A DNA stretch of 64,000 bases, taken from the NCBI GenBank assembly GCA_964030785.1, contig OZ034967.1, positions 55,589,265 through 55,653,264 on the forward strand, in the 5' to 3' direction. Source of the stretch: Siderastrea siderea. Taxonomy: Eukaryota; Cnidaria; Anthozoa; Scleractinia; Rhizangiidae. Below the pieces are notes generated by a model, which had not been told where the DNA came from, ran no database searches, and saw only the letters and a list, made by a program, of their open reading frames with translations. Both the position numbers and the translations under genes were made by a program. Shown in pieces: positions 62,401 to 64,000 of the stretch; within the stretch, counting starts at the first letter, position 1, and every line of letters starts with the position of its first letter.

Positions 62401-62814
62401 ACACTCACCATTCTTGGGGTTACGAGTCTGCAGTTCGACAGTTCCTAGAGGCTTGAGCTCCGAGTTGTTAAACATAACCAGGGTGGTTTGTGTATTCTTC
62501 AAGTGTTTCAGTTCAGGGTCCTTTTGGACTTCTTGGTAGATTTCAACTGGCAAGATGTTTACGGTTGCACCACTGTCGAGCTGAAATTTGACTGAGGTTT
62601 CCCTTAAAAACATGGTAGTGAATATCTTCTTCGGAGACTTCTTGTCCTGTGTTTTGAGACGAGCAGCGATTTCGTAGTTGTCCCACGCCTGCCGGAATCG
62701 TTTCCAGTTAACAGAAGTATTGCCCTTAAGCTGAAGAGCCGACGGCAGCGGTAAATTCGATCCAACATGGATGACTTGAGGTTGTGCTGGCGGTGCATCT
62801 TCGTGATCAGACAT
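59434..62814 (-). CDS. Ty3/gypsy polyprotein: Gag stub fused to Pol
   Basis: A single 1126-residue frame. Residues 1-57 are Gag-like (LQLKGNTSVNWKRFRQAWDN), but capsid and a CCHC zinc knuckle are absent and the frame goes straight to protease (DSGAT at 80). The reverse transcriptase follows, with FDDIL near 364, then RNase H (CDASDKGLGA) at about 525-645. The integrase has a HHCC zinc domain at about 739-777 and a DD35E core (Asp near 803 in AVDLFQ, Asp near 856 in SDNGQP, Glu near 892 in GKAENAV). The C-terminus is Pro/Arg-rich. Other Ty3/gypsy elements need Gag for particle assembly, so this copy would depend on a Gag supplied by a relative. The frame has no stop, in line with the near-identical LTRs. 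Confidence 0.93.
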   Translation of the reverse strand: MSDHEDAPPAQPQVIHVGSNLPLPSALQLKGNTSVNWKRFRQAWDNYEIAARLKTQDKKSPKKIFTTMFLRETSVKFQLDSGATVNILPVEIYQEVQKDPELKHLKNTQTTLVMFNNSELKPLGTVELQTRNPKNGECYLIEYTVVSNGFKALLGAPSILQFSLMSVNVDNVMLVSGDTPNWSSVLAAYKDVFTGEGKLEEKLHLTVDKTVPPVILPVQKVPLAVKEPLKQEIDRLVAQEILKPVDTPTDWVSSMVVVMKSNGKIRLCIDPKPLNQALKRNHYPLPVIDDLLPELSKAKVFSVVDAKNGFWHVQLDTDSSFLTTFGTPWGRYRWTRMPFGISPAPEEFQRRLDTALAGLQGVVPIFDDILIYGVGETKAEAIENHDQRLITLLERCKSKGIKLNKEKCKFRLPEVSFMGHVISEEGLKPDPAKIQGVQEMPTPESKQDVKRLLGMVNYLQKFAPNLSEATAPLRELLKEENQFLWDEEIQGRSFKRVKQLIVESPVLKYFDPKADTELQCDASDKGLGACLMQDGQPVGYASRAMTSAEINYAQIEKELLAIVFGLERFEQYVQGRPVKIETDHKPLESIFKKSLISAPKRLQRMMLRLQKYDLKVTYKKGSEMYLADTLSRAFVQSSAVEDTRGEAEKDTESINMVQYLPVSETTQNIIRTATESDPVMKELKTTIREGWPENKDLLPARIKDYFPFREELTLQNGLVFKGERLVVPESAREEMKTRIHASHIGIQGCLRRAREVLYWPGMNRDIENCIAQCNVCNSQPREQTKEPMICHEIPTRPWEKIAVDLFQLNGRDYMVTTDYYSSFFEVDSLTTKTAVEVIRKLKAHLARHGIPDQVVSDNGQPFASDSFHEFASTYGFEHVTSSPMYAQSNGKAENAVKTAESLLEKAAKSKRDPYLSLLDWRNTPTEGLNSSPAQRLFGRRTKTLLPTSNHLLKPKIPKEVEDKLTLKKAKQAMYYDRGAKELEELLPGDLVRIQPQPSKLRKRKEWTLARVEGKVDIRSYQVRTEDGRVYRRNRRHLRRTRETTRDSRFEMVLPPRPKPSSRDPPDKVPVPPATPGTSESQDLPHAAPVQKPPAKPSAQNKQETSPPATRTRSGRVVRPPARFADH

Positions 62815-62888
62815 GTTTGCGAGGTTCGTGTTGACGGCTTACAACTCTCGATTTCTTGGGAAGAAATGCAAGCAGAGTTAAGAATTCG

Positions 62889-62903
62889 CCACTTTTGACA
62901 CCA
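62889..62903 (-). promoter_or_regulatory. Primer-binding site, probably tRNA-Leu
   Basis: TGGTGTCAAAAGTGG directly follows the 5' LTR on the minus strand. It is complementary to a tRNA 3' end of ...TGACACCA, which fits tRNA-Leu best; the isoacceptor is an inference. Confidence 0.65.
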
Positions 62904-63095
62904 TGTAACGTTGTTCGTATGTAGAACAGAGAAGAATCAACCAGAACTGGAGATACAAACCGCTGTGTTTATTCTACACTCTCGACTGCGGCTACAAAGT
63001 CCAAAGCGGAAAGCATGGTCTGAACCGTTACCATGGCAATGTCAGTCATGAAACTTAGACCGGAAGCGAATCAATCAAATAGGGATATCGTTACA
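62904..63095 (-). repeat. 5' LTR
   Basis: 192 bp; one visible difference from the 3' LTR. It should contain the element's promoter. Confidence 0.95.
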
Positions 63096-63317
63096 GTTAT
63101 ATATCTTTTATTAATGAAAGTGCCGAAGATATTAAAGGTTGTTACTAGTAGGTTTTATTATTTTAAAAGAGGAACGAAGGGGAGAAAAAAAAATACTGTT
63201 ACATTATAGCGCTAGTTGTAGTTGTCATTATTATCGATTGTATTTACTTTTGTTAACGTCTACGTAATTTTTTTTTCTTTTATTCAAGTTTTTGTAAGTA
63301 GTGTACTGTACTGTTCA

Positions 63318-64000
63318 GGGTCCGAAATTGCGACCAGCTGGTCGCCAATGCGACTGAAAATTGAGTGTTGGCGACCAGAATTTCAAGGCTAGTCGCCAGG
63401 AGGCGGCTAACTTTCAGCGCCTTGTTAATGTTTTGAACTGCCGCTCAAGGAATTAATTTCGTTTTAAAGGGAAAAATTCGCGTTTGATTTCCAGCAGAAA
63501 CTTACCCCTTGTCTTTTCGAAGTTTTTAATCTCCATAGAAAATAATTTAGATCAAAAACGAAGGTAAGATTCCTGTTAAATGACCTCCACAACAGCTGTA
63601 ATCCACGCAATGTAATCGACATTTAGCAGCCGCCATGTTTTCAGCAGTTTCATCTGACAACCATACCGTGGGCGCATCGCATAAACACAGGCTTTCCTTT
63701 CTCCATTGAATATTCAACGAAACGCTCTACAAATATTTGATAACGCTTTACAGTCAGAAGAAGTGGCGTCATGTTCAGTCTTCAAGCTAAGAGAGCTATC
63801 TATTTAACAAAAACTCCTTTTCGACTACAATGTAAGCTACACGATCGCCTTTTTTTTCATGGCAGTCTGACTCTTGCGACCGTTCACAAGTAAGATTATG
63901 TTTTGAGCGAAGAAATGTCTTTAAAAGCTTCGTGTTTCGCTGTGAAGCAACAATTTTACGGACACTTTTTGGCGACCAGAATTTTCCATCTGGCGACTGA
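63318..64000. repeat. Dispersed repeat with inverted GGCGACCAGAA ends, cut by the window edge
   Basis: Near its left end lie GCGACCAGCTGGTCGC and TTGGCGACCAGAA; near 63969 TTGGCGACCAGAA and CTGGCGACTGA recur. The interior is non-coding. The right boundary is outside the window, so its type cannot be fixed. Confidence 0.5.

Larger units (their letters stand above)
59060..63095 (-). mobile_element. Young Ty3/gypsy LTR retrotransposon, Gag-deleted
   Basis: Two 192-bp LTRs (59060-59251, 62904-63095) begin TGTAACG and end CGTTACA, and I see one difference between them (AGTCAAAAG against AGTCCAAAG). The order on the minus strand is 5' LTR, primer-binding site, Gag stub-Pol, polypurine tract, 3' LTR. 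The full length is about 4.0 kb. No clear 4-6-bp target duplication was found (CTTTA left, GTTAT right). Confidence 0.96.

Noticed and set aside
59055..63100. A 5-bp target duplication for the Ty3/gypsy element
   Set aside because: The flanking pentamers CTTTA and GTTAT do not match under any one-base shift I tried.

Overview
The window is eukaryotic and AT-rich. It is most likely from a cnidarian, probably a stony coral. This is inferred from intronless TRIM-NHL genes amplified in tandem, an L1-type retrotransposon, a Ty3/gypsy element, and many short inverted-repeat elements of a kind typical of coral genomes. Species identity cannot be read from the sequence.

Layout. 1-9.3 kb is repeat-derived. 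It holds a 2.26-kb element with 9-bp target duplications whose terminal repeats are made of a 16-bp minisatellite, a TTAA-flanked element nested inside it, several MITEs, and an 83-bp scrap of a TRIM B-box gene. 9.3-39.5 kb is an array of six single-exon TRIM-NHL paralogues (RING, B-box1, B-box2, coiled coil, filamin, NHL). Two are open from RING to NHL (9332-11548 and 36999-39251, the latter with B-box2 destroyed). One is cut by a single TAA in B-box1 (33542-35818). One is inverted, with a ruined RING and no B-box2 but an open coiled coil-filamin-NHL frame (25135-27219). Two are multiply frameshifted pseudogenes (17186-19390, 21358-23623). The pseudogenes share duplicated flanks, so insertions in one copy can be matched to empty sites in the other.

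Every TRIM-NHL copy, plus one gene-less relic at 24.6 kb, carries two or three copies of TCACGCGA (or a close variant) about 20 bp apart, roughly 90-235 bp upstream of the start. Three copies also share a TTCN3GAA box and an inverted CCAAT box. This is the most interesting signal in the window: a shared promoter module copied with the genes. The encoded proteins would be E3 ubiquitin-ligase or RNA-binding type TRIM proteins. Degraded RING and B-box2 in several copies suggests that some now act without ligase or assembly function, or are dying.

Between the array members lie a broken multi-copy cnidarian gene (28433-29868) and a 2.2-kb giant inverted repeat (30121-32288). 42.7-45.7 kb holds a spliced, low-complexity gene on the minus strand with an approximately 20-unit heptad repeat and one in-frame TAG. 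Its 5' exons are not visible. 46-51 kb is minisatellites, a 1.44-kb TA-flanked element and palindromes. 51.2-55.7 kb is a nearly intact L1-type element with one frameshift. 57.2-57.9 kb is three 247-bp tandem units each carrying a tRNA-Thr-like gene. 57.9-59.0 kb is a 5'-truncated L1-type element. 59.06-63.10 kb is a young Ty3/gypsy element with 192-bp LTRs differing at one base and a Pol frame fused to a Gag stub. The window ends inside another dispersed repeat.
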